Below are positions 28,862 through 38,712 of a stretch of DNA of 64,000 nucleotides, piece after piece; position 1 is the stretch's first letter; every line of letters begins with the position of its first letter. The translations under genes and the position numbers were made by a program. Below the pieces are notes generated by a model. The model was given only the letters and a program-made list of their open reading frames with translations. It had not been told where the DNA came from and made no database searches. The DNA lies in assembly GCA_963731285.1 (NCBI GenBank), contig CAVSUR010000014.1:682001-746000 (forward strand). Reading direction: 5' to 3'. This DNA is from CAVSUR01 sp963731285. GTDB taxonomy: Bacteria; Actinomycetota; Actinomycetes; Streptosporangiales; Streptosporangiaceae.

Positions 28862-29077
28862 TGGTCATGCACGGTCCGGGAGGCGGGCGGGGCCTGCTTG
28901 GCCGCGGGCGGCCCTGAGGAGCAGCCACCGGTCGGGCCCGGTCCGGCACGGAAATAGACTCAGCTGCAGCAGTCCCTCGCGTCACGCCCGCTGCCCGGCC
29001 AGGGGGCACCGCAGCCGGGGCGCAGTGCCCGGGGCGCAGTGCCCGGCGGCTGCCCGATCTTCTCGAGGAGTGCCCAG

Positions 29078-30991
29078 GTGACAGTGCTGGAGAGCATCTG
29101 TAGTCCGCGTGACGTGAAGGATCTCAGCCCCGACCAGCTGCCTGCGCTGGCCGCCGAGATCCGTGACTTCCTGATCCGCGCCGTCTCGAGAAACGGCGGT
29201 CATCTCGGGCCGAACCTCGGTGTGGTGGAACTCACCATCGCCCTGCACCGGGTCTTCGACTCGCCGGTGGACCGGATCTTGTTCGACACCGGCCACCAGT
29301 CGTACGTGCACAAGCTGCTGACCGGCCGGCAGGCCGCGTTCGGCCGGCTGCGCCAGCGCGGCGGCATCTCCGGCTACCCCAACCGGGCCGAGTCCGAGCA
29401 CGACGTGATCGAGAACTCGCACGCCTCCACCAGCCTGTCCTACGCCGACGGCCTGGCCAAGGCCTACCAGCTGCGCGGCGAGGACCGCACCGTGATCGCG
29501 GTCATCGGCGACGGCGCGCTGACCGGCGGGATGGCCTGGGAGGCGCTGAACAACATCGCCTCGGCCTCCGGCCGCCGCCTGATCATCGTGGTCAACGACA
29601 ACGGCCGGTCCTACCAGCCGACCATCGGCGGGCTGGCCGACCATCTGGCCTCGATCCGCGTCTCGCAGCGCTACGAGCAGGTGCTCGACTACATCAAGAC
29701 CTCGCTGTCGCGCACGCCGCTGGTCGGGCCGCCGCTGTTCGAGACCCTGCACGGCATCAAGAAGGGCCTCAAGGACGTGCTGCAGCCGCAGGTGCTGTTC
29801 GAGGACCTGGGCCTGAAGTACCTCGGCCCGGTGGACGGCCACGACGAGCAGGCCGTCGAGTTCGCGCTGCGGCGGGCCCGCGATTTCGGCGGCCCGGTGC
29901 TGGTGCACGTGATCACCCGCAAGGGCTTCGGCTACCCGCTGGCCGAGGAGAACGACGAGGACTGCCTGCACCAGGTCGCCCCGGCCAGCGCAGCCGCGGT
30001 CGCCGGCGCGAGCCCGGCCGGTCCGGCGCGGACCTGGTCGCAGGCGTTCGGCGACGAGCTGCTCGCGATCGGCAGCCGCCGCTCCGACGTGGTGGCGATC
30101 ACCGCGGCGATGCTGCACCCGACCGGCCTGGCCGCCTTCGCGGCCGCCTTCCCCGACCGGGTATTCGATGTGGGCATCGCCGAGCAGCACGCGATGACCA
30201 GCGCGGCCGGGCTGGCCATGGGCGGCATGCACCCGGTGGTGGCCATCTACGCGACGTTCGCCAGCCGCGCGTTCGACCAGCTGCTGATGGACGTGGCGCT
30301 GCACCGGCTGCCGGTGACGGTGGTGCTAGACCGGGCTGGGGTGACCGGGCCGGACGGTGCCAGCCATCACGGGATGTGGGACGGCTCGATCCTGCAGGTG
30401 GTGCCGGGGCTGAAGATCGCCGCCCCGCGGGACGCCAGCCGGATCGCCGAGCTGCTGAACGAGGCCGTCGCGGTCAGCGACGGCCCTACCGTGCTGCGCT
30501 TCCCCAAGGGCAGCGTCGGCGCCGAGGTCGAGGCGGTCGGCAAGGTCGGCGGCGCGGACCTGCTGGGCCGGCCCGCCGCCGGAGCCGGGGAGGACGTGCT
30601 GCTGATCGGGGCCGGGCCGATGGCGGTGACCTGCGTGCAGGCCGCCACCCGGCTCGCCGATCACGGCATCGGCGTGACCGTGGTCGACCCCCGCTGGACC
30701 AAGCCGGTCGACCCGGCGATCGCGGATGCGGCGGCCCGGCACCGGCTGGTGGTTACCGCCGAGGACAACGGCGTGGTCGGCGGCTTCGGCGACGCCGTGG
30801 CCCGGCTGATGCGCGAGCGCGGCGTGGACACCCCGGTGCAGTCGTTCGGGATATCCCAGCAGTTCCTCGAGCACGGCGAGCGCGCCGAGCTGCTCGAGGA
30901 CCTGGGCCTGAGCGCGCAGGCGCTGGCCCGGGGCATCACCGAGGCGGTCGCGCGGCGCACGCCCGAGCTCGCGCACGAGCAGCAGGCCTGA
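29078..30991 (+). CDS. dxs: 1-deoxy-D-xylulose-5-phosphate synthase
   Basis: First enzyme of the MEP isoprenoid pathway: condenses pyruvate and glyceraldehyde 3-phosphate using thiamine diphosphate. 637 residues. Conserved segments include NGGHLGPNLGVVELTIALH, FDTGHQSYVHKLLTGR, the thiamine motif VIGDGALTGGMAWEALNN, and in the transketolase half FDVGIAEQHAMTSAAGLA and YATFASRAFDQ. GTG 29078 with GAGGAG seven bases upstream is the best start; an in-frame upstream start adds an unconserved lead. DXS also supplies precursor for thiamine and pyridoxal in many bacteria. No other MEP genes are adjacent. Confidence 0.96.
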   Translation: MTVLESICSPRDVKDLSPDQLPALAAEIRDFLIRAVSRNGGHLGPNLGVVELTIALHRVFDSPVDRILFDTGHQSYVHKLLTGRQAAFGRLRQRGGISGYPNRAESEHDVIENSHASTSLSYADGLAKAYQLRGEDRTVIAVIGDGALTGGMAWEALNNIASASGRRLIIVVNDNGRSYQPTIGGLADHLASIRVSQRYEQVLDYIKTSLSRTPLVGPPLFETLHGIKKGLKDVLQPQVLFEDLGLKYLGPVDGHDEQAVEFALRRARDFGGPVLVHVITRKGFGYPLAEENDEDCLHQVAPASAAAVAGASPAGPARTWSQAFGDELLAIGSRRSDVVAITAAMLHPTGLAAFAAAFPDRVFDVGIAEQHAMTSAAGLAMGGMHPVVAIYATFASRAFDQLLMDVALHRLPVTVVLDRAGVTGPDGASHHGMWDGSILQVVPGLKIAAPRDASRIAELLNEAVAVSDGPTVLRFPKGSVGAEVEAVGKVGGADLLGRPAAGAGEDVLLIGAGPMAVTCVQAATRLADHGIGVTVVDPRWTKPVDPAIADAAARHRLVVTAEDNGVVGGFGDAVARLMRERGVDTPVQSFGISQQFLEHGERAELLEDLGLSAQALARGITEAVARRTPELAHEQQA

Positions 30992-31074
30992 GCCCGCTGC
31001 AGGGGCCGGGCGGCAGTCCGGGAGTGAGCGGCCCGGGCCCGGCGGCCCCGGCCTCGGTGGCAGAATCGGCAGCT

Positions 31075-32541
<1,467 letters not shown>

Positions 32542-32790
32542 ATCGTCCATCCTCGTGACCGCGGAGTGCTGACGGGGCTCCCGTCGATGCCCTGCTGGCG
32601 CGACCGGTACCGCGCCCGGCTGCGATGCCCCATACTGGAGGAGTCGTCACGACGCCGCCCAGCGACCTGCGGCCGTTGTAACGTCGGCGCTGCTCACCGC
32701 ACTGCCAGCGGCCGGTCCTCCCGGCTATCCCAGGCAGTCCCTTCTGACAGCGGTCGGCGAGGCTCATAGCATCGCTGATCAGGAGGCTCG

Positions 32791-33129
32791 GTGGCCGCTT
32801 CTGGCCCCCTCCCGCAGGGTGACGGAGGGCTGCGCATAACCCGCCTGGCCAGCCGGCCGGGCCTGATCCTGGCCGGTGAAATCGACGACGATACCCGGAC
32901 GGCGCTGGTCGCGGAGCTCGGCCGGCTCACCGGAGCGAGCCAGATTCACCTGTACCTGGCCGGGATCATCTACTGCGATCTCGCCGGCCTGCGCACCCTC
33001 CTCGGGCTCGGCGCTGCCGGGCCGGAGGGCGCGCCGCGGCAGGTCGTGCTGCACGACCTGCCGCCCTGGCTGCACCGGATAATGGCCGTGGTCGGCTGGG
33101 ATGCCAGCCCGGGCGTCGTGATCAGCTGA
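32791..33129 (+). CDS. STAS-domain protein
   Basis: A 112-residue single-domain protein: GLILAGEIDDDTRTALVAEL and IHLYLAGIIYCDLAGLRTLL match the anti-sigma-factor-antagonist fold, and the end PRQVVLHDLPPWLHRIMAVV is typical of actinobacterial STAS proteins. The position that is a phosphorylatable serine or threonine in SpoIIAA-type antagonists is alanine here (CDLAGLR), so regulation by a kinase anti-sigma factor is doubtful. GTG 32791 follows a strong AGGAGG. The 249 bases before it (32542-32790) hold no gene I can support. No anti-sigma or sigma gene is adjacent. Confidence 0.75.
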   Translation: MAASGPLPQGDGGLRITRLASRPGLILAGEIDDDTRTALVAELGRLTGASQIHLYLAGIIYCDLAGLRTLLGLGAAGPEGAPRQVVLHDLPPWLHRIMAVVGWDASPGVVIS

Positions 33130-33132
33130 CCG

Positions 33133-33351
33133 GTGCTCAGCGAATCGGCTGGCGGGGGCGGCCGCGTCCTCATCACCGGCCGCCCGGGCGGCCCGCCGGG
33201 CGCGGCGCACTTCCAGCGCGAGCGGGACGAGCGAGACGATCACGATTACCGCGGTGATCGGCAGCAGGTAGGTATCGATGCCGGGGATCGTGGCGCCGAG
33301 CGCGTAGCCGGCCATCGTCACGCCGACCGGCCAGAGCATGCCGCCCGCGAC
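33133..33351 (-). pseudogene. C-terminal remnant of a DedA-family membrane protein
   Basis: Reading the minus strand from 33351: VAGGMLWPVGVTMAGYALG, then IPGIDTYLLPITAVIVIVSL followed by VPLALEVRRARRAAR. This is the last third of DedA (SNARE-associated/VTT) proteins, in which NVAGGLLW is followed by a helix, a PGID loop and a final membrane helix with a basic end. The first 130 or so residues are missing: conservation stops abruptly at 33351, only 25 bases before the stop codon of the adjacent LLM gene. The frame has no stop of its own and runs on antisense to the STAS gene. A truncated, non-functional relic. Confidence 0.65.
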
Positions 33352-33373
33352 CGGAGGGGCGGCTGGCCTCGGG

Positions 33374-34303
33374 CTAGCCGGCCGGCTCAGCGCGCCGGGT
33401 GGTCAGCGTCCTGAGCAGCTGGCGGGTCCGGCGCTGCTCCTCGCCGCGGCCGAACTCGCCCGCCACGAAGTCGGTCACCCCCGCCGCTTCCAGCGCCCTG
33501 ACCTGCGCGGTCACGGCGCCCTCGTCGCCGACGATGGCGACGTCGCCAGGCTGGCCCGCGCCCTCCCGGTCGAGCATCGCCCGGTAGGAGGGCAGCTGCC
33601 CGTAGATCGCGAAGACCCGGCTGGCCCGCTCCCTGGCGGCCACCGGCTCGTCGGTGACGCAGACGGGCAGGATGCAGACCACCCGCGGGCCGGGGCGCCC
33701 AGCCTCCCGGGCCGCCGCCGTGATCGCCGGGACGATGTAATCCCGCACGGTCGCCGGCCCGGTCATCCACAGCACCGTCCCGTCGGCCCGCTGGCCGGCC
33801 AGCCGCAGCATCTGCGGCCCGAGCGCGGCTAGCAGCACCGGGATCCGGCCTGCCCGCGGCGTGGACAGCTCGACCGCGGCCTGCATGGTCTCGCCCCGGA
33901 ACTCGGCCCGGTGGCCGTCCAGCAGCGGCAGCAGGATGGACAGGTACTCGCGCATGTGCCGGGCGGGCCGGTCGAAGCTGTAACCGAGCATGTCGTTTAT
34001 GACGATCTTGTGCGAGAGCCCGATGCCGAGAGCGAGCCGCGGCCCGACCGCGGCGGTCACCGTCAGTGCCTGCTGCGCCAGCACCGCCGGATGGCGCGGG
34101 TAGGTCGGCACGACGGCGGTGCCCAGCTCGATACCCGCCACGCCGCTGCCCGCGACCGCGAGTGCGGTCAGGGCGTCGAGACCGAAGATGTTGGACATCC
34201 AGGCTGACGCGAACCCGTCCTGCGCGGCCTGGCCCAGCTGATCGCGCAGGCCGGCCAGGGCATCCGGCCCGGCCGGATCTGCGAGAGAGATGCCGATGCG
34301 CAT
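33374..34303 (-). CDS. LLM-class F420-dependent oxidoreductase
   Basis: A 309-residue TIM-barrel oxidoreductase, intact, beginning MRIGISLADPAGPDALAGL. Family features: FASAWMSNIFGLDALTALAV, GTAVVPTYPRHPAVLAQQAL, GRLALGIG-type PRLALGIGLSHKIVINDMLG and RAGRIPVLLAALGPQMLRLA. It resembles the actinobacterial TIGR03564-type F420-dependent proteins whose substrates are unknown. No strong ribosome site is visible; ATG 34303 is the only good start. It is divergent from ppk1 with a 230-base gap that contains no recognisable gene, and its 3' end abuts a DedA relic. Confidence 0.88.
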   Translation of the reverse strand: MRIGISLADPAGPDALAGLRDQLGQAAQDGFASAWMSNIFGLDALTALAVAGSGVAGIELGTAVVPTYPRHPAVLAQQALTVTAAVGPRLALGIGLSHKIVINDMLGYSFDRPARHMREYLSILLPLLDGHRAEFRGETMQAAVELSTPRAGRIPVLLAALGPQMLRLAGQRADGTVLWMTGPATVRDYIVPAITAAAREAGRPGPRVVCILPVCVTDEPVAARERASRVFAIYGQLPSYRAMLDREGAGQPGDVAIVGDEGAVTAQVRALEAAGVTDFVAGEFGRGEEQRRTRQLLRTLTTRRAEPAG

Positions 34304-34532
34304 GGAGATCTCCGTTTCCGCCTGACGTGGCCGTGCCCGGCAGCGTCACCCCGCCACCCGGCGTCCGATGATGCCCACCGGACCGGCATCGGCGCAACTG
34401 GCCGGAGTTTTGCCGGGTCATCTAGGGAATCGGCCTAGCCGCAGTCTTGGAAAGCGGTAACACTGGGCACAACTGTGTCGCGGCCTCCGGTCCGTCCGGT
34501 GGCAGCTGGGGACAGTGCAGAAAGGACGCGGC

Positions 34533-36960
34533 ATGCCCAGGCAGGATCAGCCGGCCGAAGGCCAGGTGAAGGACGGCCGTCGCCGCGGCGAGACCGAGCG
34601 CGAGGCCGCCAAGCGGCGGGCGGCGCACCAGCGGGCCGCCGAGCGGGCCCGAGCCCGGGAGGCTGCGCGCGAGCTGCGGGCCGCCGGGCGGGACCTGCAT
34701 CAGGCCGAGCAGGACCTTGGTGCCGAGCAGGACCTTGGTACCGCCGCGACTGACCCGCAGGCTGACGGGGCCGCCCGGCCCGGCACGGGGCCGGCCCGGG
34801 AGGCCGAGCTGCACCGTCAGGCCGCCGCCCGGCGGCTGGCCCCGGCAGGCCGGGCGGACCGCGGCCGCTCGCAGGCCGACGCCGGGACGGCCGGGCGCGG
34901 GCTGCCGCCCGACCGCTACCTGGACCGGGAGGAAAGCTCGCTGCGCTTCAGCGAGCGGGTGCTTGAGCTGGCCGAAGACGACCGGGTGCCGCTGCTCGAG
35001 CGGGTCCGCTTCGCCTCGATCTTCGCCAGCGGCCTGGACGAGTTCTTCATGGTCCGGGTGGCGGGCCGGATCCGCCGGATGGCGGCCGGCCTGCCGGTCG
35101 AGAATGCTACCGGCCGGACCTCCCGCGAGGTGCTCGAGAACACCATGGAAGTGGCCCGCGAGCTGTCGGTCCGGCACGCCAAGTGCTTCAGCGAATCGAT
35201 CGTGCCCGCACTGGCCGGCGCGGGCATCGAGCTGCTGCGGTGGAAGGAGCTGACGCCGGCCGAGCAGGCCGAGATGCAGACGCTGTTCCGGGAGCGGATC
35301 TACCCCGTGCTCACGCCGCTGGCGGTCGACCCGGCGCACCCGTTCCCGTTCATCTCGGGCCTGTCACTGAGCCTGGCCGTGACGATCGCGGACCCGAACA
35401 CCGGGGCGACGATCTTCGCCCGGGTCAAGGTGCCCCCGCTGCTGCCGCGGTTCCTCAGTGTCGGCCCGGGGCCGGTTCGTGCCGCTGGAAGACGTCATCG
35501 CCGCCCACCTTGGCGAGCTGTTCGTCGGCTTGGACGTGATCGAGCACTACGGGTTCCGGGTCACCAGGATCCGCGACCTGGAGATCGACGAGGACGTCAC
35601 CGAGAACCTGCTCCAGTCGCTGGAGCGCGAGCTGATGCGGCGCCGGTTCGAGCCCGCGGTCCGGCTGGAGGTGGAGGACTCGATCTCGGCCGATGTGCTC
35701 GACAAGCTGGTGCGCGAGCTCGACGTGCACCCCCGCGCGGTGTACCGGGTATCAGGCCCGCTCGACCTGTCCGGCCTGTCGGCGATCGCCGACCTGGACA
35801 TCCGGCGGCTGAAGTACCCGGCGTTCGTGCCGTCGGAGTCGGCGCTGCCGCAGGACCAGAGCGTGTTCGCGACCCTGTCCGCCCGCGACGTGCTGGTCCA
35901 CCACCCTTACGACTCGTTCACCGCGAGCACGCAGCGGCTGGTGGTATCGGCCGCCGCGGACCCGCGGGTGCTGGCCATCAAGCACACGCTGTACCGGACC
36001 AGCGGCGACTCCGAGATCGTGGACGCGCTGATCGACGCGGCCGAGAGCGGCAAGCAGGTCGTGGTGGTGGTGGAGATCAAGGCCCGCGGCGACGAGCAGG
36101 CCAACATCGCCTGGTCGCGCAAGCTGGAGGAAGCCGGCTGCCATGTGGTTTACGGCTTCGTCGGGCTGAAGACGCACTGCAAGATGGCGCTGGTGGTGCG
36201 CGAGGAGGCCGACGGGCTCGCTGCGCCGGTTCTGCCACATCGGCACCGGCAACTACCACCCCAAGACGGCCCGGCTGTATGAGGACTTCGGCCTGCTGAC
36301 CTCCGACCACGACCGTCGGCGAGGACGTCACCGACCTGTTCAACCACCTCACCGGCTACAGCCGCAAGACCGACTACCGGCGGCTGCTGGTCGCGCCGGA
36401 GGGGGTGCGGGCAGGCCTCATCCGAGCAGATCGAGGAGCAGGCCGAGCGGGCCAGGACGGGCCTGCCGTCCCGCATCCAGATGAAGTGCAACGCCATCAT
36501 CGACGAGGTGACGATCGACTCGCTGTACCGCGCGTCGCAGGTCGGCGTGCCGGTCGACTTGTGGGTCCGCGGGATCTGCGCGCTGCGGCCGGGCGTGCCC
36601 GGCATGTCGGAGACGATCAGGGTGCGCAGCGTCGTCGGCCGGTTCCTCGAGCATTCGCGGATCTACGCGTTCGGCACCGGCGAGCCGGACTCCCCGGGCG
36701 AGGTCTGGATGGGCAGCGCCGACCTCATGCACCGGAACCTGGACCGGCGGGTCGAGGTGCTGATCCGGGTCACCAACCCGGCACAGCGGGCCGAGCTGCG
36801 CGGGCTCATCGACCTGGCCATGGACTCCGGCTACCGCGTCCTGGTGGCTGGGCGGCGACGGCACCTGGACCCGGCACACCTGGACGAGTCGGGCGCGCCG
36901 CTGGACGACATCCAGGAGCTGCTGGTCCAGGCCCGGAAGGGCCGGGCTGCCGATGCCTGA
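34533..36960 (+). CDS. ppk1: Polyphosphate kinase 1, four frame breaks
   Basis: Makes long-chain polyphosphate from ATP at the membrane-associated pool. A 125-residue charged, low-complexity lead precedes the PPK1 core at RYLDREESSLRFSERVLELA, FASIFASGLDEFFMVRVAGR and AHPFPFISGLSLSLAV. Middle and C-terminal domains follow with HHPYDSFTASTQRLV, EIKARGDEQANI, the phospho-histidine segment GLKTHCKMALV, CHIGTGNYHPKTARLYEDFG and VDLWVRGICALRPGVPGMSE. Breaks lie near 35470, 36225, 36315 and 36422; each looks like a single inserted base, and the total length is one base over a multiple of three as four insertions predict. ATG 34533 follows AAAGGA. The next gene overlaps it by eight bases. Confidence 0.9.
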
Positions 36961-37978
36961 GCCCCTGTTGGGCGGGCCTGCCTGCGCAGCGGCCGCCGGG
37001 GGGGCGCAGGCCGCGGCAGGTGAGGACCCGGCGCCAGCTCCGGTCCGGGCGGCGGGCGCGGTGGTGTGGCGGCCGGTACCGGCGGGGATCGAGGTGGCGC
37101 TCATCCACCGGCAGCGCTACGGCGACTGGACGTTCCCGAAGGGGAAATGCGAGCCGGGGGAGCACCTGCTCGAGACGGCGGTGCGGGAGGTCGGCGAGGA
37201 AACCGGTCTGCCGGTGACGCTGGGCAGGCCGCTGCGCCAGGTTGCCTACCGCACCGGCCGCCCGGCCCAAGCTGGTCGATTACTGGTCGGCCACGCCGTC
37301 CGGCTCATCGGACCAGCCGTTCGTGCCGAACCAGGAGGTCGACGCGCTGGAGTGGCTGCCGGTCGCGACGGCCCTCGGCCGGCTGACCTACGCCCACGAT
37401 GTCACGACGCTGACCAGGTTCCGGGCGAGGCGGCCGAGACGGTGCCGCTGATCCTGGTCCGGCACGCGTCCGCGGGCCGCAAGAGCGACCGGCCCGACGA
37501 TGACCTGGGCCGGCCGCTCGATGCGGAGGGCACGGCCGACGCGGCCGCGCTGGCCGCGCTGCTGGCCTGTTACGCCACCGAGGCGCGCGTTCTCAGCTCG
37601 CCCGCGCTGCGCTGCACCGCCACCGTCGCCCCGTACGCGGCGCGGGGCGGCCTGCCGGTCGAGATCGTGCCGTCGCTCGCCACCGGCCAGCCCCCTCCGG
37701 CCGTCAGGCCGGCGCCGTCCAGCCGGCCGGCGGAGGTGGCGGCCGCTGTCGCGGTCGGGGGACGCCCGGCCGTCATCTGCGCGCACCGCGAGAACCTGCC
37801 CGTGCTGCTCGGGGTCATCTGCGGCGAGCTGGGATCACCGCCGCCGGGAGGCGTCGAGCTGCGCAAGGGCGGATTCTGGGTCCTGCACACCGCCCGCGGG
37901 CAGCTGGCAGCGACCGAACGGGGCGACAACTCGCAGCGACCGGTACCCGCTATCGCCGCCCCGCCCGGCGGCCGGTAA
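36953..37978 (+). CDS. mutT1: Nudix hydrolase fused to histidine phosphatase (MutT1-like), two frame breaks
   Basis: An N-terminal Nudix domain (AAGAVVWRPV, then the Nudix box from GKCEPGEH to REVGEETGL) is followed by a histidine phosphatase domain (LILVRHASAGRKSDRPDDDL, then VLSSPALRCTATV and VICAHRENLPVLLGV). This is the layout of mycobacterial MutT1, which removes 8-oxo-dGTP and related nucleotides in two steps. The Nudix C-terminal part (KLVDYWSATPSGSSDQPFVP, EVDALEWLPVATALGRLTYA) is in another frame: one inserted base near 37265 and a compensating loss near 37430. The start overlaps the ppk1 stop; ppk1 and mutT1 are neighbours in mycobacteria too. About 340 residues. Confidence 0.86.
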   Translation: MPEPLLGGPACAAAAGGAQAAAGEDPAPAPVRAAGAVVWRPVPAGIEVALIHRQRYGDWTFPKGKCEPGEHLLETAVREVGEETGLPVTLGRPLRQVAYRTGRPAQAGRLLVGHAVRLIGPAVRAEPGGRRAGVAAGRDGPRPADLRPRCHDADQVPGEAAETVPLILVRHASAGRKSDRPDDDLGRPLDAEGTADAAALAALLACYATEARVLSSPALRCTATVAPYAARGGLPVEIVPSLATGQPPPAVRPAPSSRPAEVAAAVAVGGRPAVICAHRENLPVLLGVICGELGSPPPGGVELRKGGFWVLHTARGQLAATERGDNSQRPVPAIAAPPGGR

Positions 37979-38095
37979 GCCCCGCCCGACGGCCCCGGTG
38001 TGCCCCGCCCGGCAGGCCGGTGAGCCCGCCCCGCCGGCCGGAGCCGCCGGACCGCTGCGATCGTCGCGGCGGTGATGGCTGCGCCGGTGCGGTGG

Positions 38096-38632
38096 TCAGC
38101 AGCGGGCCAGCGCCGGCTCCCAGTCCAGCGTGGGCGGCAGTACTCCCTCCAGGATCAGCAGCCAGCGCTTGGCCTCGATGCCGGTGCCACCGCTGTAGCC
38201 GCCGATCCCGTCACTGGCCACCACCCGGTGGCAGGGGATCAGCAGCGGCAGCCGGTTCGCCCCCATGATCTGCCCGACTACGCGGGCCGGCAGATCTATG
38301 CCGGACAGCCCGCTGCACCTGGCCAGCTCGCCGTAGGTGATGGTCTGGCCATAGCCGACGGATTCCAGCAGCGTGCCGAGCACCCGGCGACTGGCGTCCG
38401 GCACGTCGCCCCAGTCCAGCGGCAGCTCGAACGCACGGCGCCGTCCGGTCAGGTACTCCGCGAGCTGATCACGGGCCAGCCGGGCCAGGGCGGCGCCCGG
38501 CTCCCCGCTGGTCCCGGCCTGGCTGGCGGCCCCAGCCGGGCCGAACCGGACGCGCGCCACGTCCGTTTGGCTGCAGCCGACGGACAGCGGCCCGGCCGGC
38601 GTCCGCAATGTGCTCCAGGCGAGCGGCTTCAT
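38096..38632 (-). CDS. ogt: Methylated-DNA--protein-cysteine methyltransferase
   Basis: A 178-residue suicide repair enzyme moving alkyl groups from O6-alkylguanine to its own cysteine. The acceptor motif is LLIPCHRVVASDGIGGYSGG; the helix-turn-helix part is TITYGELARCSGLSGIDLPA with the arginine finger in ARVVGQIMGANR. The N-terminal half (STLRTPAGPLSVGCS) matches Ogt-type proteins. ATG 38632 is chosen because homologues begin at this point; the long in-frame extension upstream has no family support. The 117 bases after the MutT1-like gene contain nothing recognisable. Confidence 0.93.
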   Translation of the reverse strand: MKPLAWSTLRTPAGPLSVGCSQTDVARVRFGPAGAASQAGTSGEPGAALARLARDQLAEYLTGRRRAFELPLDWGDVPDASRRVLGTLLESVGYGQTITYGELARCSGLSGIDLPARVVGQIMGANRLPLLIPCHRVVASDGIGGYSGGTGIEAKRWLLILEGVLPPTLDWEPALARC

Positions 38633-38712
38633 GCCCCCATTCTGCCCGCCAGGTCCGACAATCCGAGTGCCCGCCGGAGCCGCCGCCACCCCAGGCCGCC
38701 CCAGGGCCGCCA

